Shown piece after piece: positions 17,457-29,109 of a stretch of DNA of 64,000 bases (its first letter is position 1; every line of letters starts with the position of its first letter). The translations under genes and the position numbers were made by a program. The stretch lies in contig NZ_JAIUCY010000001.1 in NCBI RefSeq assembly GCF_020179755.1, forward strand, positions 310,001 through 374,000. The letters are read 5' to 3'. Below the pieces are notes generated by a model that saw nothing but the letters and a program-made list of their open reading frames with translations, was not told where the DNA came from and searched no databases. Source of the stretch: Herbaspirillum sp. alder98. Its GTDB lineage: Bacteria; Pseudomonadota; Gammaproteobacteria; Burkholderiales; Burkholderiaceae_D.

Positions 17457-18356
17457 ATGAAAGTCGCAGTGATGGGCGCCGGCGCGGTGGGATGTTTCTA
17501 CGGTGGCATGCTGGCGCGCGCCGGCCATGAAGTGGTGCTGGTCGGCCGCCCGCAACACGTGGCCGCCTTCACCGAGCGCGGCCTGCGATTGCAGGCGCAA
17601 AGCTTCGACCAGACCCTCGCCGTCGCTGCCAGCACCGATCCGGCCATCGTCGCCGGCGCCGACCTGGTGCTGTTCTGCGTCAAGTCGACCGACACCGAAA
17701 GCGCCGGCGCGCAACTGCTGCCGCACCTGGCGCCCGACACGCTGGTGCTGACGCTGCAGAATGGCACCGACAATGCCGACCGCCTGCGCCAGGTGATTCC
17801 GCAGCCGGTGTCGGCGGCGGTGGTCTACGTGGCCACCGAGATGGCCGGGCCGGGACATGTCAGGCATCACGGTCGCGGTGAACTGGTGATCGAACCGGCC
17901 GCCCGCAGCCAGCAGGCCGCCGAAGCCCTGATTGCGGCTGGCGTGCCCACCGAGATATCCGACAATGTGCGCGGCGCCTTGTGGTTCAAGCTGATACTGA
18001 ACTGCGCCTATAACGCGCTGTCGGCCATCACCCAGCTGCCCTACGGAAGGATTGTCCAGAGCGCGGGCGTGGCCGAAGTGATTGCGCAACTGGTGGCCGA
18101 ATGCCGTGCCGTGGCCGACGCCGACCAGGTCGCGCTGCCGGGCGACATCGATGCCGGCGTGCGCATGATCGCCGCCAGCATGCCCAACCAGTATTCATCC
18201 ACCGCCCAGGACCTTGCGCGCGGCAAGCTGAGCGAGATCGATCACCTGAACGGTTTCATCGTGCGTCGCGGCCAGGCGCTGGGGGTGGCCACGCCAGTCA
18301 ACCTGGCGATGCAGACCCTGGTCAAGCTGATCGAGAGCAAGCAGGCGTCAACCTGA
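17457..18356 (+). CDS. 2-dehydropantoate 2-reductase-like protein (ApbA/PanE family)
   Basis: 299 residues. The Rossmann fold starts MKVAVMGAGAVGCFYGG (GxGxxG). The family lysine region is WFKLILNCAYNALSAI and the C-terminal domain has KLSEIDHLNGFIVRRG. PanE reduces ketopantoate with NADPH in pantothenate synthesis. Because this copy ends a peptide-import operon, it may be a paralogue acting on another 2-keto acid. AAAGGAAAG lies just before the ATG at 17457. Confidence 0.85.
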   Translation: MKVAVMGAGAVGCFYGGMLARAGHEVVLVGRPQHVAAFTERGLRLQAQSFDQTLAVAASTDPAIVAGADLVLFCVKSTDTESAGAQLLPHLAPDTLVLTLQNGTDNADRLRQVIPQPVSAAVVYVATEMAGPGHVRHHGRGELVIEPAARSQQAAEALIAAGVPTEISDNVRGALWFKLILNCAYNALSAITQLPYGRIVQSAGVAEVIAQLVAECRAVADADQVALPGDIDAGVRMIAASMPNQYSSTAQDLARGKLSEIDHLNGFIVRRGQALGVATPVNLAMQTLVKLIESKQAST

Positions 18357-18366
18357 TGATTGACGC
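18345..18366. terminator. Short hairpin between two convergent operons
   Basis: GCGTCAA and TTGACGC form a 7-bp stem around an 8-base loop, spanning the last codons of the PanE-like gene and the 18-base gap to the M55 peptidase gene. No T-tract follows on either strand, so termination by this element alone is doubtful. Confidence 0.3.
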
Positions 18367-18374
18367 TTGACGAT

Positions 18375-19205
18375 TCAGCGCAGCATCGCCGACATCGCCG
18401 ACAGGCTGTTCAACACCCGCACCGCATACTCGGCGCCGGGCGCGTCGAATTCGACCGTCACGTTGTCGATGCGCTCCAGTATCGGCAACTGGCTGAACAG
18501 GTCGGCCTGGGCCACCGTCTGCGTCTGCAGCCGGCAACGCAACGGTCCCGGCAGACTGAATAAAGGCATCGATGCCGGCGCCGCCAGCAACTTCGCCACC
18601 GCCTGCTGCGCGCGCTCTTCGAGCAGGGCGCAGGCGGCTGCGGGCGACAGGCTGTCGCCGCTGTTGGCGCCGTAGGCCTTCTTGGTCTCGGCGAAGATCG
18701 CGTGCGGATATAGCGGCTGGTTTTCTTCGATGAAGGCATCGTCGCCGCTGCCGAAGATCACCGGCACGCCATGCTCGGCGGCCAGCGCGCCATACAGCCC
18801 GGCCTCGCCCAGCTCCTGCCCGCCCAGCCAGACCCGCGCAAACGCAAAGCTGTTGGTGGTATGCGCCAGCACGCCGCGCCCTTGCGCGCGCGAGTGATAA
18901 CCGACCAGCATGACCGCGTCGACATCGTGATCGACGCCGCCCATCATGCCCAGCACGCGCGGCTTGCCCAGCACCATGCGCGCCTGCGGGTGCAGCAAGT
19001 CGGGCAGCAGGTTGCGAAACCCGCCATGCGAATCGTTGACCTTGATGGCACCGGCGCCGGCGGCCAGCGCGCCGCGGATGACGGCATTGGCCTCTTCGGT
19101 CATCCAGCGCCGGGCACGTTCATATTCGACGTTGCCGGCCCGGGTCTGCTCGGGATGAAAAACGCCAGCCACACCTTCGATGTCGACCGAAACCAGGATA
19201 TTCAT
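18375..19205 (-). CDS. M55-family D-aminopeptidase (DppA-like)
   Basis: 276 residues. B. subtilis DppA is a zinc D-stereospecific aminopeptidase that releases D-Ala from D-Ala-containing peptides. The metal and active-site residues fall at the same numbers as in that enzyme: D8 and E10 (SVDIEGVAG), H60 (NDSHGG), H104 (GYHSRA) and H115 (AHTTNS). A glutamate around 131-134 completes the set. It is the last gene of the operon and its start overlaps the P1 peptidase stop by four bases (ATGA), implying coupled translation. With no signal peptide it should act on imported peptides. Confidence 0.9.
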   Translation of the reverse strand: MNILVSVDIEGVAGVFHPEQTRAGNVEYERARRWMTEEANAVIRGALAAGAGAIKVNDSHGGFRNLLPDLLHPQARMVLGKPRVLGMMGGVDHDVDAVMLVGYHSRAQGRGVLAHTTNSFAFARVWLGGQELGEAGLYGALAAEHGVPVIFGSGDDAFIEENQPLYPHAIFAETKKAYGANSGDSLSPAAACALLEERAQQAVAKLLAAPASMPLFSLPGPLRCRLQTQTVAQADLFSQLPILERIDNVTVEFDAPGAEYAVRVLNSLSAMSAMLR

Positions 19206-20191
19206 GTCATTGAGTCTTCGTGTAATAAGTCGCGCAGCGCGACCCGCTGATGGCCGTCGCGCCCGGTGACACTGTCGGCGGCGAACAAGGCATTGACGAT
19301 GGCCTGTTCGACACTGTCGGCGACCGCATGAAACAGCGGGTCCAGCAAATGATCGGCCAGCAGCGCGCCCGGCTGTGCCGTCGAGAACGCCAGGGCGATG
19401 TCGCCGCTGCCGTGGCCGTAGACCGACCCGGTGCGCGCCAGGCCAGCGCCGGAACGTACCGCCAACCGCTTCAACTGGCGCGCATCGAGTGGCGCATCGG
19501 TGGCGATGATGATGATGATCGAACCCTGCTCCGGCGCCTCATCGCAGGCTCCGCGTGCTGCCAGCTCGCGACCCAGCGGGCGACCATCGAGCACCAGGTC
19601 GGGCAGCTTGCCGAAGTTCGACAACACCAGTGTGCCGACCGTGTAGCGCTCGTCGGCGATGCGCGAGGCGCTGCCGATGCCGCCCTTCAACTCGAAGCTC
19701 GACATGCCGCGCCCTGCCCCCACTGAGCCCTGCGCAACATCGGCGCTGCAGGCAGCGAACGCCTGCTCGAAATGGGTTTCCTGCACGGCGAACGCATGCA
19801 AGTCGTTGAGATAGCCGTCATTGCATTCCATCACCACCGCATTGACGGTGGGCTGGCTGCGCCCGCATTCGGGATTGCGCGCAATGGCATGCCGCACCTG
19901 CGCCGTCAGCACGGTGCCTACTGCAAACGTGTTGGTCAGGGCAATGGGCGACTCCAGCGTGCCCAGCTCTTCGATCTGCACCAGGCCGGCGCTCTTGCCG
20001 AAGCCGTTGATGACCGCCACCGCAGCCGGCAACTTGTGCGTGAAGGGATTGCCGGCATGCGGCGTAATGACCGTCACCCCGGTCTGTACCGGACCATCGG
20101 CGAGCGTGCAATGACCGACGCTGACGCCGGCCACGTCGGCGATGCTGTTGCGTGGCCCGGCGGGCAGGCGGCCGATGTGTGGCCGGTTCAT
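19202..20191 (-). CDS. P1-family (S58, DmpA-like) aminopeptidase
   Basis: 329 residues. DmpA and BapA enzymes are self-cleaving Ntn-like aminopeptidases that remove D-amino acids or beta-alanine from peptides. The N-terminus GPRNSIADVAGVSVGH is diagnostic. The probable autocleavage site is G261-S262 in GHGSGDIAL, which would leave S262 as nucleophile of the small subunit. It has no signal peptide. It overlaps the upstream permease stop by one base (TGATG) and the M55 gene by four, so the two peptidases are tightly coupled to transport. The exact substrate class (D-amino, beta-amino or ordinary dipeptides) is not readable. Confidence 0.9.
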   Translation of the reverse strand: MNRPHIGRLPAGPRNSIADVAGVSVGHCTLADGPVQTGVTVITPHAGNPFTHKLPAAVAVINGFGKSAGLVQIEELGTLESPIALTNTFAVGTVLTAQVRHAIARNPECGRSQPTVNAVVMECNDGYLNDLHAFAVQETHFEQAFAACSADVAQGSVGAGRGMSSFELKGGIGSASRIADERYTVGTLVLSNFGKLPDLVLDGRPLGRELAARGACDEAPEQGSIIIIIATDAPLDARQLKRLAVRSGAGLARTGSVYGHGSGDIALAFSTAQPGALLADHLLDPLFHAVADSVEQAIVNALFAADSVTGRDGHQRVALRDLLHEDSMT

Positions 20192-21123
20192 CAGCGCTGG
20201 TCGATCTTGGGATCGAGCGCGTCGCGCAAGCCGTCACCCAGCAGATTGAACGCCAGCACCGTCAGGAAGATGGCGATGCTGGGGAAGATCGCGATGTGCG
20301 GCGCGGTCATCATGTCGGCCCGGGCCTCGTTGAGCATCAGGCCCCATTCGGGGGTCGGCGACTGCGCGCCCAGGCCCAGGAACGACAGGCCGGCGGCGGT
20401 GATGATGGAGGTGCCGATGCGCATGGTGAAGTACACCACGATGGACGAGATGGTGCCGGGAAAGATATGGCGCCACATGATCGTCATGTCGGACGCACCG
20501 ATGCTGCGGGTGGCCTCGATGTAGGTCAGGTTCTTCAGTTGCAGCGTATTGCCGCGCACCAGGCGCGCAAAGGCCGGAATGCTGAACACCGAGACCGAGA
20601 TGATCACGTTGATCATGCCGCCACCCAGGATGGCGACGATGCCGATGGCCAGCAGGATGCCGGGGAAAGCGAACAGTACGTCGCAGATGCGCATGGTGAT
20701 GCGGTCCCACCAGCCTTCGTAGTAACCGGCCAGCAAACCCAGCACGGTGCCGATCACCGCACCGATGGCCACCGACAGGAACCCCGACGCCAGCGAGATG
20801 CCGGTGCCGACCAGGATGCGGCTGAAGATGTCGCGTCCCAGCGCATCGACGCCGAACCAGTGGGTCCAGCTGGGGGGCGTGCTCAGGGCGTCGTAGTCGA
20901 AGAAGCCCTCGGGATCGAACGGCACGATCCAAGGCGCCACGATGGCCAGCACCACCAGCAACAGCACGAAACACCCGGCGTACACCGCCAGGTGCTGCTT
21001 CTTGAATTTGCGCCAGAACTCGCGCCATGGCGTACGGACCTGCTGGCCCGAGGCAGCCACCACGGGTTGCGGTGGCGGCAATGGCAAGCCGGATTCGGGC
21101 AAGGGGGTATTGGACAGCGACAT
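20191..21123 (-). CDS. gsiD: Glutathione/peptide ABC transporter permease GsiD-like
   Basis: 310 residues starting at ATG 21123, preferred to an in-frame TTG six bases upstream. A Pro-rich cytoplasmic N-terminus precedes a membrane helix at about 45-65. [17 protein letters not shown], the EAA loop [16 protein letters not shown] and [14 protein letters not shown] mark a DppC/GsiD permease. Gene order gsiA-B-C-D behind iaaA is the same as the glutathione importer of E. coli, which supports the symbol. Glutathione as substrate is inferred from this synteny. Confidence 0.88.
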   Translation of the reverse strand: MSLSNTPLPESGLPLPPPQPVVAASGQQVRTPWREFWRKFKKQHLAVYAGCFVLLLVVLAIVAPWIVPFDPEGFFDYDALSTPPSWTHWFGVDALGRDIFSRILVGTGISLASGFLSVAIGAVIGTVLGLLAGYYEGWWDRITMRICDVLFAFPGILLAIGIVAILGGGMINVIISVSVFSIPAFARLVRGNTLQLKNLTYIEATRSIGASDMTIMWRHIFPGTISSIVVYFTMRIGTSIITAAGLSFLGLGAQSPTPEWGLMLNEARADMMTAPHIAIFPSIAIFLTVLAFNLLGDGLRDALDPKIDQR

Positions 21124-21130
21124 GATCAAC

Positions 21131-22051
21131 TCACTTGAAACGGATACTGGGATTGATCACGGCATACAGCACGTCGACCACCAGGTTGATGAAAATGAAC
21201 TCCAGCGAGAACAGCAGGATCTCGGCCTGGATCACCGGGTAATCGCGCATCTCGACCGCATCCACCAGCAGGCGCCCCATGCCCGGCCAGTTGAACACCA
21301 CCTCGACCAGGATCGAGCCGCCCAGCAGGAAGCCGAACTGCAGGCCCATCATCGTGACCACCGGAATGAGCGCATTGCGCAGGCAGTGCTTGATCACCAC
21401 GACGCGCTCCGACAGGCCCTTGGCGCGCGCGGTGCGCACGAAGTCTTCCTGCAGGATCTCGATGAAGGACGAGCGCGTGAAGCGCGCCATGACCGCCGCC
21501 ACCGCCGCGCCCAGGGTCAGCGAAGGGAGGATGTAGTGACGCCAGGTGTCGGCGCCGACGGTAGGCAGCCAGCCCAGCTGTACCGAGAAGATCTGCATCA
21601 GCAGGATGCCCAGCGAAAACGCCGGAAACGAGATGCCCGAGACCGCCAGCGTCATGCCCAAGCGGTCCGGCCACTTGTTGCGCCACACCGCCGACGAAAT
21701 GCCGATCACCAGCCCGAACAGCACCGCCCACGCCATGGCGGCGATGGTCAGCCACAGCGTCGGCCAGAAGCGCTCGGCGATCTCGGTGGCCACCGGGCGC
21801 TTGGTGCGGATCGAATGACCGAAGTCACCCTGCGCGGCATTGACGAAGAAATTGATGAATTGCTGCGGCAAGGGCTTGTCCAGGCCGAGGTCGGCGCGCA
21901 CCAGCGCGACCGTGACTTCGTCGGCCTCGGGGCCGGCCGCCAGCCGTGCCGGGTCGCCCGGCAACATGTGCACGAACAAAAATACCAGCACTGCCACCAG
22001 TAACAGGGTGGGAATCAGGCCCAGGAGGCGTTTGATGACATAGGAAAACAT
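21131..22051 (-). CDS. gsiC: Glutathione/peptide ABC transporter permease GsiC-like
   Basis: 306 residues, the same length as E. coli GsiC. It starts [20 protein letters not shown] with the [13 protein letters not shown] loop. The EAA loop reads [20 protein letters not shown], followed by [11 protein letters not shown]. The ATG at 22051 is chosen over the upstream extension because it gives the family N-terminus. It lies seven bases before gsiD and downstream of a hairpin terminator that separates it from the binding-protein gene. Confidence 0.9.
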   Translation of the reverse strand: MFSYVIKRLLGLIPTLLLVAVLVFLFVHMLPGDPARLAAGPEADEVTVALVRADLGLDKPLPQQFINFFVNAAQGDFGHSIRTKRPVATEIAERFWPTLWLTIAAMAWAVLFGLVIGISSAVWRNKWPDRLGMTLAVSGISFPAFSLGILLMQIFSVQLGWLPTVGADTWRHYILPSLTLGAAVAAVMARFTRSSFIEILQEDFVRTARAKGLSERVVVIKHCLRNALIPVVTMMGLQFGFLLGGSILVEVVFNWPGMGRLLVDAVEMRDYPVIQAEILLFSLEFIFINLVVDVLYAVINPSIRFK

Positions 22052-22113
22052 GGAGCTCTCGAAATAAACCGCCCGTTGCTGGTGGAACGAAACCTTGGGT
22101 AATGCAAAAAACA

Positions 22114-22140
22114 CCGGATTGCAGCCTGGCTGCAATCCGG
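22114..22140 (-). terminator. Rho-independent terminator/attenuator between gsiB and gsiC
   Basis: CCGGATTGCAGC and GCTGCAATCCGG form a perfect 12-bp stem with a 3-base loop. Read on the minus strand it is followed by TGTTTTTTG, a proper T-tract. It sits inside the operon, so it probably lets abundant binding-protein mRNA stop here while a fraction of transcripts reads on into the permease genes. Confidence 0.75.
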
Positions 22141-22169
22141 ATACTTCTAGCTTCTATCGCGTGGCCGTA

Positions 22170-23738
22170 TTACTTGGTGAATTCGATGTTCTCGAATTCA
22201 TAAGCCTGGTCAGGCATGATGTAGATGCCCTTGAGGTTCTTGGCGCGCGCATACAGCAGCTTTTCGGTCACCAGGAAGGCCCATGGCGCATCCTTCCAGA
22301 TTTCCTGCTGGGCTTCCTTGTACAGCGCTTCCTTTTCCTTGCGGTCGCTCACCGTCAGTGCCTTGGCGATGGCGGTATCTACCTTGTCGTTCTTGTAGTA
22401 AGCGGTGTTGAACAGGCGCGGCGGGAACGATTCGGATGCCAGCAGCGGACGCAGGCCCCAGTCGGCTTCGCCGGTCGAGGACGACCAGCCGACGTAGTAC
22501 AGGCGCACCGGTGCAGTCTCAGGGTTCTGGGCGCTTTCGACGCGCTCCACGCGTTGACCCGCTTCCAGCGCCGCGATCTTGGTCTTGATCCCGACCTGCG
22601 CCAGCTGCTGCTGCAGGAACTGGATCACCTTCATGGCGGTGGTATGGGTGTAGGCCGACCACAGTTCGGTCTCGAAACCGTTCGGGTAGCCGGCTTCGGC
22701 CAGCAACGCCTTGGCCTTCTTCACGTCATACGGCCAGGCGCCGCTCTTGTAGGAATAGTCCACGCCTTGCGGCAGCACGCCTTCCATCGGCACGGCGTAG
22801 CCATTGAACGCCACCTTGGCCAGCGCCTGCTTGTTGATGGCGTAGTTGATCGCCTCACGCACCTTAGGATTGTCGAACGGCTTCTGCTTGACGTTCATCG
22901 ACATGTAGCGCTGGATGATCGATGGACCTGCCACCACGTCCAGGTTGCTCTTGGCCTTCAGGAGGTCGGCCTGTTCGTACGGCAGCGGGTAGGTGAACTG
23001 GGCTTCGCCGGTCTGCAGCATGGCCGAGCGCGAATTGTTGTCGACCACCGGCTTCCACAGGATCTCGTCGACCTTGGGGTAGCCCTTCTTCCAGTAACCG
23101 TCGAACTTGGCGACCTTCAGGTAATCGGTCTGTTTCCATTCGACGAACTTGAAGGGGCCGGTGCCGACCGGGTGGAACGCGATGTCCTTGTTGCCGTATT
23201 GCTTCAGCGCGGCCGGCGAGATGATCACGGCCGACGGGTGGGCCAGCACGTTGATGAAGGCCGAGAACGGTTCCTTCAGCACGATCTTGACGGTGTAGTC
23301 GTTCAGCACTTCGGTCTTGGCGACACGGTTGAACAGGTTGTAGCGCTTCAACTTGTTGTCGGGATTGGTGACGCGGTCGAACACGCCCTTGACGGCGTCG
23401 GCCTTGAAGTCGGTGCCATCATGGAACTTCACGCCTTGCTTGAGGCGAATGGTGTATTCGAGGCCATCCTTGCTGACCAGGTAGCCTTCGGCCAGCACAT
23501 TGATCAGCTTCATGTCCTTGTCGAAACCGAACAGGCCCTGGTAGAACGACTTGGCCACCGACAGCGACAATGTGTCATTGGCGTCGTATGGGTCCATCGT
23601 GGTGAAGGTCGAGGCCACTGCCACGGTTGCGGTCTTGGCGGCAAAGGCGTGGGCTGCGGCGAACTGCAAGACGGCGCCGAGGGTACCAACTGCCAGCAAT
23701 TTGGCGACGGAGCTTCCCTTGTATTGTGCTGTAGACAT
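22170..23738 (-). CDS. gsiB: Glutathione/peptide ABC transporter binding protein GsiB-like
   Basis: 522 residues with a signal peptide of about 34 residues ending AFA. The SBP family 5 pattern is clear: [54 protein letters not shown] and [23 protein letters not shown] precedes the ATG at 23738. Its order after gsiA and before gsiC is that of the E. coli gsi operon. Ligand specificity for glutathione is plausible but not certain. Confidence 0.9.
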   Translation of the reverse strand: MSTAQYKGSSVAKLLAVGTLGAVLQFAAAHAFAAKTATVAVASTFTTMDPYDANDTLSLSVAKSFYQGLFGFDKDMKLINVLAEGYLVSKDGLEYTIRLKQGVKFHDGTDFKADAVKGVFDRVTNPDNKLKRYNLFNRVAKTEVLNDYTVKIVLKEPFSAFINVLAHPSAVIISPAALKQYGNKDIAFHPVGTGPFKFVEWKQTDYLKVAKFDGYWKKGYPKVDEILWKPVVDNNSRSAMLQTGEAQFTYPLPYEQADLLKAKSNLDVVAGPSIIQRYMSMNVKQKPFDNPKVREAINYAINKQALAKVAFNGYAVPMEGVLPQGVDYSYKSGAWPYDVKKAKALLAEAGYPNGFETELWSAYTHTTAMKVIQFLQQQLAQVGIKTKIAALEAGQRVERVESAQNPETAPVRLYYVGWSSSTGEADWGLRPLLASESFPPRLFNTAYYKNDKVDTAIAKALTVSDRKEKEALYKEAQQEIWKDAPWAFLVTEKLLYARAKNLKGIYIMPDQAYEFENIEFTK

Positions 23739-23793
23739 TTATGTCTCTCCTGATCGAATGGACTGCGTGGTTAAGACTGCAAGTACAAGAACA

Positions 23794-25647
<1,854 letters not shown>

Positions 25648-25678
25648 CTGATGTTTCTCCAGCCGGGTCATGCCCGGG

Positions 25679-26650
25679 TCAAGCGTAAATAGCTGTCACG
25701 GGCGCCGCATCGCCGCGTGCGTATGCACGATACATGCCTTCGGTATTGAACGGCAGCGTCAGGTTGCCCTGGGCGTCGAGCGCAATCAGGCCGCCGCGTC
25801 CGCCCACCACCGGCAGCAACTTGAACACTACCTTATGGGCGGCTTGCTCCAGGGTGTCGCCGGCATAGGCCATGCGGGCCGCGATGTCGTAGGCCGCGTT
25901 GGTGCGCATGAAGGCTTCACCGGTGCCGGTGGCCGAGATCGCGGCGGTCGAGTTGGACGCATAGCAACCGGCGCCGATCAGTGGCGAATCGCCGACCCGG
26001 CCCGGCTGCTTGTTGGTGATGCCGCCGGTCGAGGTGGCCGCCGCCAGGTTGCCGAAACGGTCCAGCGCCACGGCGCCGACGGTACCGAACTTGTTGTCGG
26101 GGTCGATCGGGGCTTTTTCCTGCTGCTGGGCGAAGGCGAACGACGCCGCGTCATGGTCCAGCACGGTGCCGGCCTGGCCGCGCACGCGCTGCCATTGCTC
26201 ATGCCGGGCGTCGGTGTGGAAGTAATCGGGGCTGACCGTGGCCACGCCCTGCTGCTGCGCGAAGGCCTCGGCGCCCTGCCCCACCAGCAACACGTGCTCG
26301 CTGTGATGCATCACGGCGCGCGCAGCCAGGATCGGATTGCGGACATTGGTGACACATGCCACCGCGCCGGCCGACAGGTCGATCCCGTCCATCACGCTGG
26401 CGTCGAGCTCATGACGTCCCTCGCTGGTGTACACCGCGCCATGGCCCGCATTGAACAGCGGGCAATCCTCCAGCAGCCGCACCGCCTCGGTGACGGCGTC
26501 GAGCGCCGAACCGCCGCCATTGAGCACGGCCTGGCCGGCGCTGACGATGTCGGCCAGGGCCTGGTGGTAACGCGCTTCGTCTTCAGCCGACAACGAACTG
26601 CGGGTGATCGTGCCTGCGCCGCCATGGATGGCGATAACCGGTGTGTTCAT
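25679..26650 (-). CDS. iaaA: Isoaspartyl peptidase / L-asparaginase (IaaA-like Ntn hydrolase)
   Basis: 323 residues. IaaA hydrolyses beta-aspartyl peptides and asparagine after splitting itself into two subunits. The N-terminus [13 protein letters not shown] is diagnostic. The autocleavage nucleophile is T190 in [11 protein letters not shown], and the [12 protein letters not shown] and GTGEAFMR substrate loops follow. Its start overlaps the rpiR stop by four bases (ATGA). The iaaA-gsiABCD order matches E. coli. A cytoplasmic enzyme, it probably degrades isoaspartyl dipeptides taken up by the transporter. Confidence 0.93.
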   Translation of the reverse strand: MNTPVIAIHGGAGTITRSSLSAEDEARYHQALADIVSAGQAVLNGGGSALDAVTEAVRLLEDCPLFNAGHGAVYTSEGRHELDASVMDGIDLSAGAVACVTNVRNPILAARAVMHHSEHVLLVGQGAEAFAQQQGVATVSPDYFHTDARHEQWQRVRGQAGTVLDHDAASFAFAQQQEKAPIDPDNKFGTVGAVALDRFGNLAAATSTGGITNKQPGRVGDSPLIGAGCYASNSTAAISATGTGEAFMRTNAAYDIAARMAYAGDTLEQAAHKVVFKLLPVVGGRGGLIALDAQGNLTLPFNTEGMYRAYARGDAAPVTAIYA

Positions 26651-27627
26651 GCTTTGCTCTTTCCTTGACTTGGGACAGCGCTGGCGCTGCCCTTCTTGTT
26701 GAGTCGGCCGACTGCCGCGATGCCGGCGCGCTGCTGCTGTTGCGGCAGGTACAGCCACGGCAGCACGAACTCGGCCATCTGCGAGGCGGCCTGCACCGAA
26801 TGCCGTGCGCGATGCGCCACGGCGTCGCACAGGGCCTGGATCAGCATCAGCGCAGCCGCGTCCGAGGTGGGCGACAGCGTACGCTCGGTATGGGCGTAGA
26901 TCGTGACATCGGCCAGCGGCACCAGCGGCGAGCCGGGGGTATCGGTGATCGCCAGGATTTTCGCGCCTTTTTCGACCGCGCGCTGCGTCAGCCACACGGT
27001 GTCGGCCGCATAACGCGGAAACACCATCGGGATCACCAGGTCGCGACCGTCGAGCTTGAAGAACTGACGCCCGGCCTGCGACGGCCCGCCCGCCAGCGCC
27101 ACCGACGTCACCGTGCGCACATAAGGCTCCAGCGCATGCGCCATCAACCCGGCCAGATAGGCCGAGGCGCCGAAGCCGGTGATGAAGATACGTTCGGCCG
27201 CCAGGATCATGTCGACCGCGCGTTCGCAGTCCTGCGGCGCCAGCAGGCGCCGGGTGGCCTCGATGTTCTGGATGTCGTTATCGAAGGCGGCGGCCATGAT
27301 CTCGGCGCTGCTGGCCGGGCGCTGCACTTCGTGCCGCAGCTTCTCGACTGGCGCCAGCGTGGTGGCGAAATCGGCCACCAGCGCGGCACGAAACGAGGCA
27401 TAGCCATCGAAGCCGAGCGCATGGGCGAAACGGTTGGCAGTGGCCACCGAGATACCGGCCGCCTCCGACAACTCGTCGATGGTCATGGTGGCGGCGCGAA
27501 ACGGATGACCCAGCACATAGTCGGCCGCCTTGCGGTGCGACTTCGACAGTTGCGGGTATAGCTTGCCGACGGCTTGCGCTACCGCTCCTGCTCCCTGCAA
27601 CGTGATATTGGTCGACTGCTGTGCCAT
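26647..27627 (-). CDS. RpiR/MurR-family transcriptional regulator
   Basis: 326 residues. The N-terminal helix-turn-helix (TMTIDELSEAAGISVATANRFAHALGF) lies at about 48-75. A SIS sugar-phosphate-type domain follows from about 135 with ERIFITGFGASAYLAGLMAH and AKILAITDTPGSPL. It is first in the operon, so it likely controls the transport and peptidase genes and itself through the inverted repeat at 27647. SIS regulators usually sense phosphosugars; a link to muropeptide or amino-sugar metabolism is possible here but only inferred. Confidence 0.88.
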   Translation of the reverse strand: MAQQSTNITLQGAGAVAQAVGKLYPQLSKSHRKAADYVLGHPFRAATMTIDELSEAAGISVATANRFAHALGFDGYASFRAALVADFATTLAPVEKLRHEVQRPASSAEIMAAAFDNDIQNIEATRRLLAPQDCERAVDMILAAERIFITGFGASAYLAGLMAHALEPYVRTVTSVALAGGPSQAGRQFFKLDGRDLVIPMVFPRYAADTVWLTQRAVEKGAKILAITDTPGSPLVPLADVTIYAHTERTLSPTSDAAALMLIQALCDAVAHRARHSVQAASQMAEFVLPWLYLPQQQQRAGIAAVGRLNKKGSASAVPSQGKSKA

Positions 27628-27646
27628 GGGCCGGGTGGTTTCAAAA

Positions 27647-27681
27647 ATGCGAAAAATGTAAATATATTTTCATTTTTGCAT
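27647..27681. promoter_or_regulatory. Inverted repeat, candidate RpiR operator
   Basis: ATGCGAAAAATG and CATTTTTGCAT form near-perfect inverted arms (one extra base on the left) around an AT-rich 12-base centre. It starts 20 bases upstream of the rpiR-family start codon, inside the 255-base gap to the divergent lysR gene. Autoregulation is the simplest reading. Confidence 0.5.
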
Positions 27682-27882
27682 GCAGTAAAGAAAAAATACT
27701 TTCAAAAACCAAATATCGATATATCGCACCATGAGCTTGCGCGATCAGACGACAAATGCACTGCAAATGCGCGCTTGACGACGTCTTTCTTACTGCAACG
27801 CACCAAAAAAGACCTGCCCCGCCGGACCCTCCGATTGCCGGCAGCAGCTAAAATACGCCTCTTCGCACACCCGCCCCCCGTC

Positions 27883-28845
27883 ATGAATATCCGCTTCCTA
27901 GAAACCTTCGTCTGGCTGGCCAGGCTGCGCAATTTCCGCCTGACCGCTGAGCGCTTGCACACCACGCAGGCGGCGGTGTCGAGTCGCATCGCTTCGCTCG
28001 AACAGGACTTCGGCGTGCGCCTGTTCGACCGCAGCGCGCGCGAGGTGGCGCTGACCGCCGATGGCAGCAAGGCGCTGGTGTATGCCGAGCGCATGGTCAA
28101 GCTGATGCGCGAGATGAAGGAAGACATGTCGGACCGCGAGGTCTATGCCGGCGTGATCCGCATCGGCGTGATCGAGTCGATCGTGCACAGCTGGTTTCCG
28201 GACTTCCTGGGGCGCTTGCACAAGGCGTTCCCGCGCCTGCAGATCGAGATCGCCAGCGACACCACCATTCACCTGCACGAGCAATTCAGCAAGGGCAACC
28301 TCGACCTGGTGCTGCAGGCCGAGCCGGTGATCGGGCCGCTGGTGAGCAATATCGCGCTGTGCGAATTTCCCATGCGCTGGGTGTGCAGCCCCAAGCTCGA
28401 CATCGGCAGCGAAACCCTGAGCCTGTCGGACCTGGCCGCCTTTCCGGTGGTCAGCTTTGCCCGCAACTCGGGCCCGCACGCCGTCATCGAGCGCATGTTC
28501 TCCAGCAGCGGCAGCGACCTGCATATCAATTGCATTGCCTCGGTGGCCACCATGATCCGGCTGGCCACCGACGGCTTCGGCATTGCGGCGGTGCCGCCGG
28601 CCATTATCCAGCGCGAACTCAATGAAGAGACCTTGCACCTGCTGCGGGTCGACACCGAGTTTCCGGCGCTGGCGATGATCGCCTGCTTCCGCTCAGACCA
28701 TGAGAATCCGCTGACCGAGACCGTGGCCCGCATCGCACAAGAAACGGCCTCCGACTTTGCACTCAATTGGGGCCACGAGATCGCTCGCCTGCCCTCGCCG
28801 CTGGCCGCAGGAAAGGCTGTTTCGGGCGACCCGGCGCCAGCCTGA
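27883..28845 (+). CDS. LysR-family transcriptional regulator
   Basis: 320 residues starting at ATG 27883. The winged helix opens MNIRFLETFVWLARLRNFRLTAERL-like and has TTQAAVSSRIASLEQDFGVRLFDRSAREV. The substrate-binding fold follows from about residue 95. It precedes the MFS, DUF2848 and amidase genes on the same strand and probably regulates them, perhaps through the 18-base direct repeats at 28990. It is divergent from the rpiR operon. Confidence 0.9.
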   Translation: MNIRFLETFVWLARLRNFRLTAERLHTTQAAVSSRIASLEQDFGVRLFDRSAREVALTADGSKALVYAERMVKLMREMKEDMSDREVYAGVIRIGVIESIVHSWFPDFLGRLHKAFPRLQIEIASDTTIHLHEQFSKGNLDLVLQAEPVIGPLVSNIALCEFPMRWVCSPKLDIGSETLSLSDLAAFPVVSFARNSGPHAVIERMFSSSGSDLHINCIASVATMIRLATDGFGIAAVPPAIIQRELNEETLHLLRVDTEFPALAMIACFRSDHENPLTETVARIAQETASDFALNWGHEIARLPSPLAAGKAVSGDPAPA

Positions 28846-28989
28846 GCGCGCTCACGGGCGCCGCGCCGCGCATGCTGCAAAGCACCATCCAGGGGCATGC
28901 GGCGGCCCATTTTTGCTCATAAGATTTTTCAATCGTTTCCGTTCACATTTTCTTGTTGGACAGCGCTCGCCTGCGCTCCCCATACTGAA

Positions 28990-29025
28990 TTTAAGCGACC
29001 CACTTGCTTTAAGCGCCCCACTTGC
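28990..29025 (+). repeat. Tandem 18-base direct repeat upstream of the MFS gene
   Basis: TTTAAGCGACCCACTTGC is followed at once by TTTAAGCGCCCCACTTGC, differing at one base. It lies 84 bases upstream of the MFS start in a 264-base intergenic stretch that otherwise shows only a possible promoter region and an AAGGGAGG ribosome site. It may be a double regulator site. Confidence 0.6.
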
Positions 29026-29109
29026 GGCGACAACAAAAAAACAGCTGAGCTTGCCAGACACGGGGCGAACCACCGGTTCGTCGACATTCAAATTCAAGGG
29101 AGGTAGTAC

